Below are positions 34,680 through 45,409 of a DNA stretch of 64,000 nucleotides, piece by piece. The stretch is from assembly GCA_024235995.1 (NCBI GenBank), contig JACKLI010000001.1, positions 744,001 through 808,000 of the forward strand, written 5' to 3'. How positions within the stretch are numbered: the stretch's first letter is position 1; every line of letters begins with the position of its first letter. The notes under the pieces are model-generated. The model did no database searches and was not told where the DNA came from. It worked only from the letters and a program-made list of their open reading frames with translations. Source of the stretch: Burkholderiaceae bacterium (lineage in GTDB: Bacteria > Pseudomonadota > Gammaproteobacteria > Burkholderiales > Burkholderiaceae_C). Both the position numbers and the translations under genes were made by a program.

Positions 34680-36848
34680 ATGAGCACCACCGCCACCATC
34701 GACCAGCGGGTCTACCGCATCCCCAACATGGACTGCGCGGCCGAGGAAGCCGAGATTCGCCACGCGCTGCGTGATGTCCAGGGCCTGCGCGGGCTGCGCT
34801 TTTATTTGGGCACGCGCGAGCTGCACGTCGAGGCCGCGCCGGGCAGCCTGCCCGCGGTCGAAGCCAGCCTGCGCGCGGCGGGCTTTGCGCCGGCGGACGG
34901 CGCGGCCGGGGCCTGCGCGCACGGGCACGCGCATGACCACGAGCACGGGCGCCGTCCGGGCGCCATCGACTGGGGCCGCGCGCTGCTCGCGCCCGGCCTG
35001 CCGCGCATCGTGGCCGCGCTGGTGCTGGCGGCGGCGGCCGAGCTGACGCACGCCTTGGCGCCCGCGGCCTGGGCCCCGGCCGGGCTGGGCCTGGCGGTGC
35101 TGGCGGTGGCCTTGTCGGGCCTGGCCACCTACGGGAAGGGGCTGCGGGCGCTGCGGCGCGGGCGGCTGAACATCAGCGCCTTGATGACGGTGGCCGTCAC
35201 CGGCGCGCTGCTGATCGGCCAGTGGCCCGAGGCCGCGATGGTGATGGCCTTGTACGCCCTGGCCGAGCACCTGGAGGCGCGCGCCGTGGATCGCGCGCGC
35301 GGGGCCATCGGCGACCTGCTGCGCATGGCGCCCGGCGAGGTGGAGCTGCTGGGCGCCGACGGCGCGTGGCGCACCGTGCCCGCCACGCAGGTGGCGGTGG
35401 GCGCGCGGGTGCGCGTCAAGCCCGGCGCGCGGCTGGCGCTGGACGGCGTGGTGCTGGAGGGGCGCAGCGCCATCGACGAGGCGCCCGTCACCGGCGAGAG
35501 CCTGCCGGTGGACAAGGGCGCGGGCGACGCGGTGTACGCCGGCACGCTGAACCAGACGGGCCTGCTGGTGCTGCGCGTGACGGCCGCCGCGCGCGACACG
35601 CAGCTGGCGCGCATCATCCACGCGGTGGAGCAGGCGCAGGCCAGCCGCGCGCCCACGCAGGCCTTCGTCGACCGCTTCGCCGCCGTCTACACGCCGGTGG
35701 TGTTCGTGCTGGCGTTGGCGGTGGCGCTGCTCGGGCCGTGGCTGGTGGGCTGGGCCTGGCATGACGCCGTCTACAAGGCGCTGGTGCTGCTGGTGATCGC
35801 CTGCCCCTGCGCGCTGGTGATCGCCACGCCGGTCACCCTGGTCAGCGCGCTGGCGCAGGCGGCGCGGCGCGGCGTGCTGATCAAGGGCGGCGTGCACCTG
35901 GAGCGGGCACGCCTGATGAAGGCCGTGGCGCTGGACAAGACCGGCACGCTGACGCTGGGCAGGCCCGCGCTGGTGGCCAGCGAGGCACTGGCCGCCGCGC
36001 CGCCGGCCGAGTGGCCGCGCTGGGCCGCCACGCTGGCCGCCGGCTCCAGCCACCCGGTGTCGCGTGCCATTGCCGCCGGCCTGGCCGCGCAAGGCGTGCC
36101 GCCGGGCGCGGCCGCCGGCTTGGCCGACGAGCCCGGCAGCGGCGTGAGCGCACACATCGACGGCCAGAACCTGCGCCTGATCGGCTGGCGCGCCGCGCAG
36201 GCGCTGGGTCTGGACAGCAACGCCCTGGCCGCGCGCCTGGCGCCGCACCAGGCGCAGGGGCGCAGCGTGTCCCTGCTGGTGCGCGACGGCGAGGTGCTGG
36301 CCCTGCTGGCGGTGGCCGACACGGTGAAGGGCCACGCCCGCGAGGCGCTGGCCGAGCTGAAGGCCATGGGCGTGGCCACGGTCATGCTGTCGGGCGACCA
36401 GCCCGCCGCCGCGCAGGCGGTGGGACGGGCGGTGGGCGTGGGCCAGGCCGTGGGCGGCCTGCTGCCGCAGGACAAGCTGGCGCGCATCGCGGCGCTGCGG
36501 GCCGCCCACGGCCCGACGGCCATGGTGGGCGACGGCATCAACGACGCGCCGGCGCTGGCCAGCGCGGACCTGGGCGTGGCCATGGGCGGCGCCGGCACCG
36601 ACATCGCCATGGAGGCGGCCGACGTGGTGGTGATGAACGACGACCTGCGCCGCCTGCCCGAGCTGCTGCGCCTGTCGCGCCGCGTGCACGGCGTGCTGTG
36701 GCAGAACATCGCGCTGGCGCTGGGCATCAAGGCGGTGTTCCTGGTGCTGGCGCTGGCCGGCGGCGCCACCATGTGGATGGCGGTGTTCGCCGACATGGGC
36801 GCCAGCCTGCTGGTGGTGGCCAACGGCCTGCGGCTGTTGCGTCGCTGA
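34680..36848 (+). CDS. cadA: Heavy-metal exporting P1B-type ATPase (CadA/ZntA type)
   Basis: 722 residues. An N-terminal heavy-metal-associated domain has the MDCAAEE metal site, then a histidine-rich linker (CAHGHAHDHEHG). The core shows TGES actuator, the CPC transport site (ACPCALVIATPVTL), the phosphorylated DKTGTLTLG, and the hinge GDGINDAPALASADLG. CPC with a CxxE-type N-domain indicates Zn/Cd/Pb export. Regulated by the divergent cadR through the dyad operator. Confidence 0.94.
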   Translation: MSTTATIDQRVYRIPNMDCAAEEAEIRHALRDVQGLRGLRFYLGTRELHVEAAPGSLPAVEASLRAAGFAPADGAAGACAHGHAHDHEHGRRPGAIDWGRALLAPGLPRIVAALVLAAAAELTHALAPAAWAPAGLGLAVLAVALSGLATYGKGLRALRRGRLNISALMTVAVTGALLIGQWPEAAMVMALYALAEHLEARAVDRARGAIGDLLRMAPGEVELLGADGAWRTVPATQVAVGARVRVKPGARLALDGVVLEGRSAIDEAPVTGESLPVDKGAGDAVYAGTLNQTGLLVLRVTAAARDTQLARIIHAVEQAQASRAPTQAFVDRFAAVYTPVVFVLALAVALLGPWLVGWAWHDAVYKALVLLVIACPCALVIATPVTLVSALAQAARRGVLIKGGVHLERARLMKAVALDKTGTLTLGRPALVASEALAAAPPAEWPRWAATLAAGSSHPVSRAIAAGLAAQGVPPGAAAGLADEPGSGVSAHIDGQNLRLIGWRAAQALGLDSNALAARLAPHQAQGRSVSLLVRDGEVLALLAVADTVKGHAREALAELKAMGVATVMLSGDQPAAAQAVGRAVGVGQAVGGLLPQDKLARIAALRAAHGPTAMVGDGINDAPALASADLGVAMGGAGTDIAMEAADVVVMNDDLRRLPELLRLSRRVHGVLWQNIALALGIKAVFLVLALAGGATMWMAVFADMGASLLVVANGLRLLRR

Positions 36849-36906
36849 ACTATCGATTCAATAGCTGCTGGCGCTTGGTGGGTGCTGGCCAGAGCCTTGT
36901 TTGATT
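36849..36906 (-). repeat. Dispersed mini-element after the metal ATPase
   Basis: On the minus strand reads caagcgccagcagctattga. It fills the space between two convergent genes. Confidence 0.6.
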
Positions 36907-36924
36907 CGGAATCGGGACGGTCGG

Positions 36925-38016
36925 TCAAACCCGCCCGAAGGCCCAGCCGCTGGGGGCCTCGGTGCCCTCGATGCGGTCCACCAGCCTGAGCAGCGGCGTC
37001 AGCTCGCGGTAGCGCCCGGCCGTGTGGCGGATGTAGGCGATGAAGCGCGGCGCATCCTGCAGGTACTTGGGCTTGCCGTCGCGCAGCGTCAGGCGGGCAA
37101 AGATGCCGGCCACCTTCAGGTGGCGCTGCAGGCCCATCCATTCCACCGCGCGCCAGAAGCTGCCGAAGTCGCTGTGCCAGTCCTCGAAGTCCATCAGGCC
37201 CAGCTTCCTGGCGCGCTCCCAGTAGCGGATGGTGATGTCGAGCACGAAGTCCTCGTCCCAGCTCAGGAAGGCGTCGCGCATCAGGCTGGCGATGTCGTAG
37301 GTGATGGGGCCGTGCACGGCGTCCTGAAAGTCCAGCACCCCGAGCGGGCCGCCATCGGCGCCCACCATCAGGTTGCGCGGCATGAAGTCGCGGTGCACGT
37401 AAACCAGCGGCGCCGCCAGGTTGCGTGTCACGATCAGATCGAAGGCCTTGGCCAGCGTCTCGCGCAGCGCGCCATCGACGGCCACGCCGCGGTGGCGCGT
37501 GAGGTACCAATCCGGAAACAATTGCAACTCGCGTTGCAGCAGGGCCGTGTCATAAGGCGGCAGCACGCCCGGGCGCGAGGCTTGTTGCCAGGTCAGCAGG
37601 GCGTCCAGCGCCTGCTGGTACAGCGGGCGATTTGCTTCGGGCCGCTCGCGGTCGATGGCCTCCATCATGGTGCGCGCGCCCAGGTCGGTCAGCAGCATGA
37701 AGCCCTGCGCCTCGTCCCAGGCCAGCACCTTCGGCGCGTTCAGGCCCGCGTCGTGCATGAGCTGCGCCACCCGCACGAAGGGGGCGCAGTTCTCGTGCGC
37801 TGGCGGGGCGTCCATGATGATGCGCGTGCCGCCGTCGGCCGCGCCGATGCGTAGGTAGCGCCGAAAGCTCGCGTCGGCCGAGGCGATGTGCAGGCTGTCC
37901 GGGCGCAGGCCGTGCACGCCGGCCTGGGTGTCGAGCCAGCGCTCGAAGGCCTGCTGGCGGGCCGGATCGGCCCACGACGGGGCGGCGGATGGCGGGGTGG
38001 GCGCGGCGGGGCTCAT
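36925..38016 (-). CDS. amgK: AmgK-like cell-wall amino-sugar kinase
   Basis: 363 residues of the aminoglycoside phosphotransferase fold. ASFRRYLRI is the nucleotide loop, YVHRDFMPRNLMV the catalytic loop with HxDxxxxN, and GVLDFQDAVHGPITYDIASL the metal-binding segment. AmgK phosphorylates the anomeric position of N-acetylmuramate and N-acetylglucosamine for peptidoglycan recycling. It is divergent from lptD, the same neighbourhood as in Pseudomonas, but the usual partner murU is not adjacent. Confidence 0.85.
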   Translation of the reverse strand: MSPAAPTPPSAAPSWADPARQQAFERWLDTQAGVHGLRPDSLHIASADASFRRYLRIGAADGGTRIIMDAPPAHENCAPFVRVAQLMHDAGLNAPKVLAWDEAQGFMLLTDLGARTMMEAIDRERPEANRPLYQQALDALLTWQQASRPGVLPPYDTALLQRELQLFPDWYLTRHRGVAVDGALRETLAKAFDLIVTRNLAAPLVYVHRDFMPRNLMVGADGGPLGVLDFQDAVHGPITYDIASLMRDAFLSWDEDFVLDITIRYWERARKLGLMDFEDWHSDFGSFWRAVEWMGLQRHLKVAGIFARLTLRDGKPKYLQDAPRFIAYIRHTAGRYRELTPLLRLVDRIEGTEAPSGWAFGRV

Positions 38017-38059
38017 GGATAATCGATTCTAGGGCGCGCCTGGACGGCGCGCCGTCTGC

Positions 38060-40459
38060 TTGCTGCCCGTGCCTGACCGCTCTTCTTCCCGTGGCTTCGA
38101 TGGTCCGCGCCGGCCACCCCCGCTTGTGCGGCCGGTGGTGGCCGCGGCGCTGGCGTGCCTGGCTGGGGTGGCGCTGGCGCAGCCCGCCGCGCAGCCGGAC
38201 GAGGCGCCGCTGCGGCTGCGCGCCACGCCCATGCTGGCCGAGAAGCTGCCGCCGGGCCAGCCCTCGGCGATCTTCGTGTCGGGCGACGAGATCACCGGCC
38301 GCGCCGACCTGGAGACCACGGTGCAAGGCCATGCCGAGCTGCGCCGCCCGGGCCTGGCGGTGTGGGGCGACACGCTCGGCTTCGACCAGGGCACGGACGT
38401 GGCGACGGCCATCGGCCACGTGCGGGTCAACTCCAAGGGCGACCGCTACACCGCGCGCGAGGGGCAGTTGCAGGTCGATGCCTTCGAGGGCTTTCTGCTG
38501 CAGCCCACGTACCGCCTGCTGGTCAACGACGCGCACGGCGACGCCGCGCGCATCGACTTCCAGGACCGCGACCGCGCCACGCTGACCGAGGCCAACTACA
38601 CCACCTGCGTGCGGCCCGGGCCCGACTGGGTGCCCGACTGGATCCTGCGCGCCGACAAGCTGACGCTGGACCGCGAGGACGACGTGGGCCAGGCCGAAGG
38701 CGCGGTGCTGGACTTCAAGGGCGTGCCCATCCTGCCGGTGCCTTCGCTGCGCTTTCCGCTCAGCGACGCGCGCCAGTCGGGCTGGCTGCCGCCCACCATG
38801 GGGCTGGACAGCACCAGCGGCCTGCTGCTGTCCGTGCCCTGGTACTGGAACATCGCGCCCAACCGCGACGCCACCTTCACGCCCACCGTGATGTCGCGCC
38901 GCGGGGTGGAGCTGGGCGGCGAGTTCCGCTACCTCGAGAACAACTACCAGGGCAGCGCGGCCGGCAACCTGATGCCGGGCGACCGCCTGCGCCAGCGCAC
39001 GCGCTGGGGCCTGTTCACGCGGCACAGCGGCACCTACGAGACGGGCCTGTCCAGCGTCGGCAGCCTGGGCCTGGCGCTCAACCTCAACCGCGTGAGCGAC
39101 AACGACTACTGGCGCGACTTCAACGGCCGCGGCATGCCGCTGACCACGCGCCTGCTGGCCAGCGACGGCGGGCTGTCGTGGGGGCGCGGCGACTGGTCGG
39201 TCAACCTGCGCGCGCTCAAGTGGCAGACGCTGCAGGACGTGACGGCGCCCATCGTGCCGCCGTACGACCGCCTGCCGCAGCTGAGTGCGCGCTGGGGCCG
39301 CATGAACGACGGCGGGCTGGACTATTCGGTCGACCTCGATGCGACGCGCTTTCGCGCCGACTCGTTCTGGACCGGGCAGCCCAACGCCGACCGCGAGTTC
39401 GTGCATGCCCAGCTGTCGCGCCCGGTGCTGCGGCCCTGGGGCTTCTTCACGCCCAAGGTGCAGCTGCACGCCAGCCATTACCAGTTCGACCGTCCGCTGG
39501 CCGACGGCCGCACCGCGGCGGGCCGCGTGCTGCCCACGCTCAGCCTGGACAGCGGCCTGGTGTTCGAGCGCGACGCCCGCTACTTCGGCCGCGCCTTCAC
39601 GCAGACGCTGGAGCCGCGCCTGAAGTACGTCTACACGCCGTACCGCGACCAGAATGGGCTGCCCAACTACGACAGCGGCCTGTACGACTTCAACTTCGCC
39701 ACCATCTGGGCCGACAACATCTTTGCCGGCAACGACCGCATCGTCGACAACAACCTCATCACCGCCGGCCTGACCAGCCGGCTGCTCGACCCGCAGACCG
39801 GCGCCGAGGCGCTGCGCCTGTCGGTGGCGCAACGCTACCGCTTCACCCCGCAGCAGGTGGTGCTGCCCGGCGGCGCGCCGTCGGACAAGGGCCTGTCGGA
39901 CCTGATGCTGGGCGCCGGCATCACCTGGGACCCGCACTGGGCCTTCGACTCGGTGGTGCAGTACAACCGCGAGACCAACCGCTCCACGCGCACCACGGTG
40001 CAGGCGCGCTATTCGCCGGGCCCGTTCCGCACCCTCAGCGCGGCCTACCGCCTGCAGCGCGACCTGGCCAACGAGTCGGTCGACGTGGGCTGGCAGTGGC
40101 CCCTGGGCGGCGGCCCGGGCGGGCGCGGCGAACTGGGCACCACGCGCCAGGGCGGCGGCAGCTGCAGCGGGCGCTGGTACAGCGTCGGGCGCTTGAACTA
40201 CAGCATGAACGACCGCCGCCTGATCGAGGGGCTGCTGGGCTTCGAATACGATGCGGGCTGCTGGATCGGCCGCGTGGTGCTGGAGAAGGTCAACAGCTCG
40301 CTGACCTCGTCGACCAAGCGCATCATGTTCCAGCTGGAGCTGGTCGGCCTCTCGCGTCTGGGATCGAGCCCGCTGCGCAGCCTGCGCAACAGCATTCCCC
40401 ACTATCAACTGCTGCGCCAGGAAACCACTTCACCGAGCCGGTTCACCGACTATGAATAA
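38060..40459 (+). CDS. lptD: LPS-assembly outer-membrane protein LptD
   Basis: 799 residues. A signal peptide (VVAAALACLAGVALA) is followed by an OstA-type N-domain (GHAELRRPGLAVWGDTL) and a long beta-barrel. Cysteine pairs appear at YTTCVRPG and near the C-terminus (GGGSCSG, DAGCWIGR), matching the disulfides needed for function. The barrel ends with NSIPHYQLLRQE-type strands. It inserts lipopolysaccharide into the outer leaflet with LptE. The start is not certain (TTG 38060 or GTG 38069). It overlaps surA by 8 bp; SurA is its chaperone. Confidence 0.94.
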   Translation: MLPVPDRSSSRGFDGPRRPPPLVRPVVAAALACLAGVALAQPAAQPDEAPLRLRATPMLAEKLPPGQPSAIFVSGDEITGRADLETTVQGHAELRRPGLAVWGDTLGFDQGTDVATAIGHVRVNSKGDRYTAREGQLQVDAFEGFLLQPTYRLLVNDAHGDAARIDFQDRDRATLTEANYTTCVRPGPDWVPDWILRADKLTLDREDDVGQAEGAVLDFKGVPILPVPSLRFPLSDARQSGWLPPTMGLDSTSGLLLSVPWYWNIAPNRDATFTPTVMSRRGVELGGEFRYLENNYQGSAAGNLMPGDRLRQRTRWGLFTRHSGTYETGLSSVGSLGLALNLNRVSDNDYWRDFNGRGMPLTTRLLASDGGLSWGRGDWSVNLRALKWQTLQDVTAPIVPPYDRLPQLSARWGRMNDGGLDYSVDLDATRFRADSFWTGQPNADREFVHAQLSRPVLRPWGFFTPKVQLHASHYQFDRPLADGRTAAGRVLPTLSLDSGLVFERDARYFGRAFTQTLEPRLKYVYTPYRDQNGLPNYDSGLYDFNFATIWADNIFAGNDRIVDNNLITAGLTSRLLDPQTGAEALRLSVAQRYRFTPQQVVLPGGAPSDKGLSDLMLGAGITWDPHWAFDSVVQYNRETNRSTRTTVQARYSPGPFRTLSAAYRLQRDLANESVDVGWQWPLGGGPGGRGELGTTRQGGGSCSGRWYSVGRLNYSMNDRRLIEGLLGFEYDAGCWIGRVVLEKVNSSLTSSTKRIMFQLELVGLSRLGSSPLRSLRNSIPHYQLLRQETTSPSRFTDYE

Positions 40460-41948
40460 GCCCCTCCTGCATCGACACCTCCTGGCCTGGGCCGCCGTGG
40501 CCGTGCTGGCGGGCCTGGCCGCGCCGGCGCAGGCCCAGTCCTCCGCCGCCGACGGCAAGCGCGCGGCCCAACGGTCCGGCAAGCCGGCCAAGGCCAAGGC
40601 GGCGGCCGTCCAGCCCAAACCCAAGGCCAAGACGCCCGCCGGGGCGGCGGCCGCGCCGGCAGCTGCTGCGGCCGCCGTGCCCGCTGCAGCGGCATCCGCC
40701 CCGGCGGCCCCCAGCCCGGCCGACTACATCGTCGCCGTGGTCAACACCGAGCCCATCACCAACAACGAGGTGCGCGCGCGCGTGGCGCGGGCCCTGCGCG
40801 AGATGGGCGAGCGCGGCATGGTGCCGCCGCCCGCCGCCAGCCTGCGCCAGCAGATGCTCGAGCGCCTGATCTCCGAGCGCGCCCAGCTGCAGTACGCGCG
40901 CGAACTGGGTTTGAGCGTGGACGACGCCACCCTGGCGCAGGCCGAGCTGTCCATTGCCCGCCAGAACCACCTGGCCACCGTGCCCGAACTGCACCAGCGC
41001 ATCGAGCAGGAGGGCATCTCGGTCAAGGACTTCCAGGCCGACGTGCGCAACCAGGTGCTGCTGTCGCGCCTGCGCGAGCGCGAGATCGAGCCGCGCATCC
41101 GCGTGAGCGACGCCGACGTCGACGCCTACATCCGCGAGCAGACCGGCGCGCGCACGGCGGTGCCCGAGCTCAACCTGGCCATGATCCTGGTCGAGGTGCC
41201 CGAGCACGCCAGCGCCGACGACGTCGCCAGGCTGCAAAAGCGCGCGGATGAGGCGGCCGAGAAGGCGCGCGCGGGCGAGGACTTCGCCAAGCTGGCGGCC
41301 GAATACTCCGACGCCAACAACCGCGGCCGCGACGGCGGCGTGCTGGGCCTGCACCCGCTGGACAAATACCCCGAGCTGTTCGTCAAGAGCACCCAGGGCG
41401 CGCCCGTGGGCGGCATCGTCGGGCCGGTGCGCTCGCCGGCCGGCTTTCACGTGCTGAAGGTGCTGGAGCGCAAGGTCAACCGCGAGCTGCCCGAGGTCAA
41501 GATCCCGCTCACCCACGTGCGCGGCATCACGCTCAAGGTCGGCCCCGCCCAAAGCCTGCAGGTGGCCCGCGAGCGCCTGGCCGACTTCAAGCGCCGCGTC
41601 GAGTCCGGCCAGGCCAGCTTCGAGCAGCTGGCGCGCCAGTACTCGCAGGACGATGCCGCCGCCGCCGGGGGCGACCTGGGCTGGGTGCCGCCCGGCCAGT
41701 TCGTGCCCCAACTCGAACGCGTGGTCGGCAACCTGGACGCCGGCCAGATCGGCGATCCGGTCGTCACCCCCGCCGGCGTGCAGCTGGTGCAGGTCGAGGG
41801 CCGGCGCGAGCAGGTGCTCACCAGCGCGCAGCAGCGCCAGCTGGCGCGCAACGTGCTGCGCGAGAAGAAAGCCGAGGAAGCCTTCGACACCTGGTCCCAG
41901 GAGGTGCGCGGGCGCGCCTACGTCGAGTTGCGCGATCCCCCCCGGTGA
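40452..41948 (+). CDS. surA: Periplasmic chaperone and peptidyl-prolyl isomerase SurA
   Basis: 498 residues. Signal peptide ([18 protein letters not shown]), then an unusual low-complexity Ala/Pro/Lys linker to about residue 90. The SurA N-domain follows ([18 protein letters not shown]) and two parvulin domains ([12 protein letters not shown]...[16 protein letters not shown], and [14 protein letters not shown]). It folds outer-membrane proteins including LptD. The linker is longer than in E. coli SurA. Confidence 0.95.
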   Translation: MNKPLLHRHLLAWAAVAVLAGLAAPAQAQSSAADGKRAAQRSGKPAKAKAAAVQPKPKAKTPAGAAAAPAAAAAAVPAAAASAPAAPSPADYIVAVVNTEPITNNEVRARVARALREMGERGMVPPPAASLRQQMLERLISERAQLQYARELGLSVDDATLAQAELSIARQNHLATVPELHQRIEQEGISVKDFQADVRNQVLLSRLREREIEPRIRVSDADVDAYIREQTGARTAVPELNLAMILVEVPEHASADDVARLQKRADEAAEKARAGEDFAKLAAEYSDANNRGRDGGVLGLHPLDKYPELFVKSTQGAPVGGIVGPVRSPAGFHVLKVLERKVNRELPEVKIPLTHVRGITLKVGPAQSLQVARERLADFKRRVESGQASFEQLARQYSQDDAAAAGGDLGWVPPGQFVPQLERVVGNLDAGQIGDPVVTPAGVQLVQVEGRREQVLTSAQQRQLARNVLREKKAEEAFDTWSQEVRGRAYVELRDPPR

Positions 41949-42706
41949 AACACATCCCCCGCAAGCGCTTCGGCCAGCACTTTCTGGCCGACCCGGCCGT
42001 CATCGACGCCATCGTCCGCGCGATCGACCCGCGGCCGGGGCAGGCCGTGGTCGAGATCGGCCCCGGCCTGGCGGCGTTGACCCAGCCGCTGGCCGAGCGG
42101 CTGGGGCGCCTGACGGTGATCGAGCTGGACCGCGACCTGGCCGCGCGCCTGCGTGCGCACCCGCAGCTCTCGGTCATCGAATCCGATGTGTTGAAAGTCG
42201 ATTTTGCCCAGGTGAAACAAGCGCTGGCAGCTAGCAAAATCAGAGTCGTTGGCAACCTGCCCTACAACATCTCCAGCCCCATCCTGTTTCACCTGCTGCC
42301 CTTTGCCGGCTGCATCGAAGACCAGCACTTCATGCTGCAAAAGGAAGTCATCGACCGCATGGTGGCGCAGCCGGCCACCGCCGACTATGGGCGCCTGTCG
42401 GTCATGCTGCAGTGGCGCTACGCGATGGAAAACGTGCTGACGGTGCCGCCCGAAGCGTTCGAGCCACCGCCGCGCGTGATGAGCGCCGTGGTGCGCATGC
42501 TGCCGCGCGCCGACTTCGCGCCGATCGACCCGGCCCTGCTGTCCGAGCTGGTGCAGGTCGCCTTCAGCCAGCGGCGCAAGCTGTTGCGCCACACCCTGGG
42601 CCAGTGGCTGGATGCGCGCTCGTTTGGCGGCGCATTCGACGTGCGGCGGCGCGCCGAGGAGGTGCCGGTGGACGAGTACCTGGCGCTGGCTTTGGCGCTG
42701 GTGTGA
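41945..42706 (+). CDS. rsmA: 16S rRNA (adenine1518/1519-N6)-dimethyltransferase
   Basis: 253 residues from a GTG that overlaps the surA stop. [20 protein letters not shown] (SAM motif I), [11 protein letters not shown], the catalytic NLPYNIS and [12 protein letters not shown] are diagnostic of KsgA/RsmA. It dimethylates two adenines in the 3' hairpin of 16S rRNA. The surA-rsmA linkage is conserved in proteobacteria. A dispersed element is embedded in frame and encodes [10 protein letters not shown]. Confidence 0.95.
   Translation: MKHIPRKRFGQHFLADPAVIDAIVRAIDPRPGQAVVEIGPGLAALTQPLAERLGRLTVIELDRDLAARLRAHPQLSVIESDVLKVDFAQVKQALAASKIRVVGNLPYNISSPILFHLLPFAGCIEDQHFMLQKEVIDRMVAQPATADYGRLSVMLQWRYAMENVLTVPPEAFEPPPRVMSAVVRMLPRADFAPIDPALLSELVQVAFSQRRKLLRHTLGQWLDARSFGGAFDVRRRAEEVPVDEYLALALALV
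42190..42246 (+). repeat. Dispersed mini-element inside rsmA
   Basis: Contains acaagcgctggcagctagca just before the codons for the catalytic NLPYN motif. The peptide it encodes replaces a variable loop. Confidence 0.6.
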
Positions 42707-43663
42707 TCAGTTCAGAGCCATCGACAGCTTGCGCCGGTAGCTCGACAGCAGCTCGGCCTGCGGGTCCTGCTGCTGCGCGGCCTTGCCGGTCAGCTCGATG
42801 CCGCCGGCGCTCTTGCCATCGGCGCCGGCGCCGGGTTTTTGCGGCGGCGGGGTGAGCAGCTCCAGGATGGCGACGTAGGTCTTGCGCGCGGCCTCGTCGT
42901 TCCACTTCTTGTCGCGCAGGATGATCTCCAGCAGCTCGTCCATGCTGGCCGTCCACTGGCCCTCGGCCAGCAGGGCCTGGGCCTTGGCGAAGCGGGTGTC
43001 GAAGTCGCGCTTGTTCTGGGCGATGGCCGCGTCGAACTGCTCGATAGGCCAGTTGCCGCGCTCGTCCTGGTGCACGAAGCGCACCGCCTGCAGCCAGCGG
43101 TCCAGCGCGTCGAAGCGTAGCGGGCGCGGCTCGCGCGCCAGCGGCTCCTGCAAGGTGGCGGCGGCTTCGTCCAGGCCGCCGGTGGCGATCAAGAGGCGCG
43201 CGTAGTCGAAGCGCGCGTCGTCGTTGGCCGGGTCGTGCGCCAGCGCGTCGGCCAGCTTGGCCAGCGCGGCCTGGGTGTCGCCCGCCTCGAGCAATTCGTC
43301 GGCCTCGTCGGCCTGGGCCTCGGCCACCAGCGCGTCCTCGCTGGGCACGTGCTTGTCCAGGAACTGCCGCACCTGGCCGGCCGGCAGCGCGCCCATGAAG
43401 CCGTCCACCGGCTGGCCGCCCTTGAGCAGGATGCAGGTGGGGATGGAGCGGATGCCGAAGGCCCCGGCCAGCTGCTGCTCCTGGTCGGAGTCGATCTTGA
43501 CCAGCTTGAAGCGCCCGGCGTATTCGCTTTCCAGCTGCTCCAGGATGGGCCCCAGCGTCTTGCACGGGCCGCACCAGGGCGCCCAGAAGTCCACCAGCAC
43601 GGGGGTTTGCATCGAGGCGGCGATCACCTCGGTTTCGAAGTTTTGTACGGTGACGTCGATCAT
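42707..43663 (-). CDS. cnoX: Thioredoxin-TPR protein (CnoX/YbbN-like)
   Basis: 318 residues. The N-terminal thioredoxin fold has a full WCGPC active site and cis-proline IPTC. TPR-like helices follow from about residue 120 ([32 protein letters not shown]) to the end. E. coli CnoX is a holdase that protects proteins from chlorine stress and lacks the usual CXXC activity; here the CGPC suggests redox activity is kept. It is convergent with rsmA, the two stops adjoining. Confidence 0.85.
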   Translation of the reverse strand: MIDVTVQNFETEVIAASMQTPVLVDFWAPWCGPCKTLGPILEQLESEYAGRFKLVKIDSDQEQQLAGAFGIRSIPTCILLKGGQPVDGFMGALPAGQVRQFLDKHVPSEDALVAEAQADEADELLEAGDTQAALAKLADALAHDPANDDARFDYARLLIATGGLDEAAATLQEPLAREPRPLRFDALDRWLQAVRFVHQDERGNWPIEQFDAAIAQNKRDFDTRFAKAQALLAEGQWTASMDELLEIILRDKKWNDEAARKTYVAILELLTPPPQKPGAGADGKSAGGIELTGKAAQQQDPQAELLSSYRRKLSMALN

Positions 43664-43718
43664 GGTCAGGAATGTGCGGGCAAAATCGGGCTATGCAACC
43701 GGCCATTGTGCAATACCC

Positions 43719-44219
43719 ATGACATCTCCTCTCATCGGCGTGGTGATGGGTTCCAGCAGCGACTGGGACACCATGCAGCACGCCGTGCACATCCTGCAGC
43801 AGTTCGGCGTGGCGCACGAGGCGCGCGTGGTGTCGGCCCACCGCATGCCGGACGACCTGTTCGCCTACGCCGAAGCGGCCGAGCCGCGCGGCCTGCGCGC
43901 CATCATCGCCGGCGCCGGCGGCGCGGCGCACCTGCCCGGCATGCTGGCGGCCAAGACCGTGGTGCCGGTGCTGGGCGTGCCGGTGGCCTCGCGCCACCTG
44001 CAGGGCGTGGATTCGCTGCACTCCATCGTGCAGATGCCCAAGGGCGTGCCGGTGGCGACGTTTGCCATCGGCACGGCCGGCGCGGCCAACGCGGCGCTGT
44101 TTGCGGTGGCGCTGCTGGCGGCGTACGACGCGGCGCTGCGCGAGCGGCTGCACGCCTTTCGGGCCGAGCAGACCGCGGCGGCGCGGGCCATGACGCTGCC
44201 GCCGGCAGAGCCGCGATGA
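43719..44219 (+). CDS. purE: 5-(carboxyamino)imidazole ribonucleotide mutase
   Basis: 166 residues. [14 protein letters not shown] is the phosphate loop, SAHRMPD the active-site histidine region, [13 protein letters not shown] and [18 protein letters not shown] the remaining catalytic blocks. It converts N5-CAIR to CAIR in purine synthesis. The ATG at 43719 is where homology begins; the longer frame crosses the divergent thioredoxin gene. Its stop overlaps purK (ATGA). Confidence 0.96.
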   Translation: MTSPLIGVVMGSSSDWDTMQHAVHILQQFGVAHEARVVSAHRMPDDLFAYAEAAEPRGLRAIIAGAGGAAHLPGMLAAKTVVPVLGVPVASRHLQGVDSLHSIVQMPKGVPVATFAIGTAGAANAALFAVALLAAYDAALRERLHAFRAEQTAAARAMTLPPAEPR

Positions 44220-45409
44220 GCGGGCCGATCTTGCCAGGGCTGGGGGCCGATGGCCGCCCGGCCACGCTGGGCGTGCTGGGGGGCGGCCAGCTGGGACGCA
44301 TGTTCGTGCATGCGGCGCAGGCCCTCGGCTACGAGACGGTGGTGCTCGACCCCGACCGCGCCAGCCCCGCCGGGCGCGTCAGCCACCGCTTCATCCAGGC
44401 CGACTACCGCGACGCCAACGCCCTGCGCGAGCTGGCCGCGCGCGCCCACGCCATCACCACCGAGTTCGAGAACGTGCCCGCCGAGGCGCTGGCCGAGCTG
44501 GCGCGCACGCGCGCCGTGTCGCCGCCGGCCGACTGCGTGGCCATCGCGCAGGACCGCATCCGCGAGAAGGCGCACTTCGCCCGCTGCGCGGCGGCCAGCG
44601 GCGTGGCGCCGGCGCCGCACGCGGTGATCGAGTCCGAGGCCGACCTGGCCGCCGTGCCCGACGCCCTGCTGCCCGGCATCCTCAAGTCGGCGCGCCTGGG
44701 CTACGACGGCAAGGGCCAGGCCCGCGTGGCCACGCGCGCCGAGCTGGCCGATGCCTGGCAGCGCATGGGCGGCGTGGCCTGCGTGCTGGAGCAGCGGCTG
44801 CCGCTGGCCCTGGAGTGCTCGGTGATCGTCGCGCGCGGCGCCGACGGCACGGTGGTCAGCCTGCCGGTGCAGCGCAACCTGCACCGCGGCGGCATCCTGG
44901 CCGTGACCGAGGTTTTTGAGCAAAATCTGCCTGAAGCCCTGATCGAACAAGCGCAAGCAGCTACCAAAAACATAGTCAACGAGCTGGGCTACGTGGGCGT
45001 GCTGTGCGTCGAATACTTCGTGCTGCAGGACGGCACCCTGGTCGTCAACGAGATGGCGCCGCGCCCGCACAACAGCGGCCACTACACGGTGGACGCCTGC
45101 GATCTGTCGCAGTTCGACCTGCAGGTGCGCACCCTGGCCGGCCTGCCCCTGCCCGCGCCGCGCCAGCACAGCGCCGCCGTCATGCTCAACCTGCTGGGCG
45201 AGCTGTGGTTCGACGCCGCCGGCGCCCCGCGCCAGCCGCCCTGGGCCGAGGTCCTGGCGCTGCCCGGCGCGCGCCTGCACCTGTATGGCAAGGCCCAGGC
45301 GCGGCCCGGCCGCAAGATGGGGCACCTGACCTTCATCGGCCCTGACGCCGCCGGCGTGCGCCAGCAGGCCCTGCGCGCGGCGGCGCTGCTGGGCATCGAG
45401 GCCTGGTGA
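44216..45409 (+). CDS. purK: 5-(carboxyamino)imidazole ribonucleotide synthase
   Basis: 397 residues of the ATP-grasp fold. [12 protein letters not shown] opens the N-domain, [14 protein letters not shown] is the ATP loop and [19 protein letters not shown] the catalytic metal region. It carboxylates AIR using ATP and bicarbonate, feeding PurE. A dispersed element is embedded in frame, giving [12 protein letters not shown]. Confidence 0.96.
   Translation: MSGPILPGLGADGRPATLGVLGGGQLGRMFVHAAQALGYETVVLDPDRASPAGRVSHRFIQADYRDANALRELAARAHAITTEFENVPAEALAELARTRAVSPPADCVAIAQDRIREKAHFARCAAASGVAPAPHAVIESEADLAAVPDALLPGILKSARLGYDGKGQARVATRAELADAWQRMGGVACVLEQRLPLALECSVIVARGADGTVVSLPVQRNLHRGGILAVTEVFEQNLPEALIEQAQAATKNIVNELGYVGVLCVEYFVLQDGTLVVNEMAPRPHNSGHYTVDACDLSQFDLQVRTLAGLPLPAPRQHSAAVMLNLLGELWFDAAGAPRQPPWAEVLALPGARLHLYGKAQARPGRKMGHLTFIGPDAAGVRQQALRAAALLGIEAW
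44912..44975 (+). repeat. Dispersed mini-element inside purK
   Basis: One of the most complete copies: tttttgagcaaaatctgcct, then a spacer, then acaagcgcaagcagctacca. The AT-rich codons stand out from the GC-rich gene. Confidence 0.65.
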
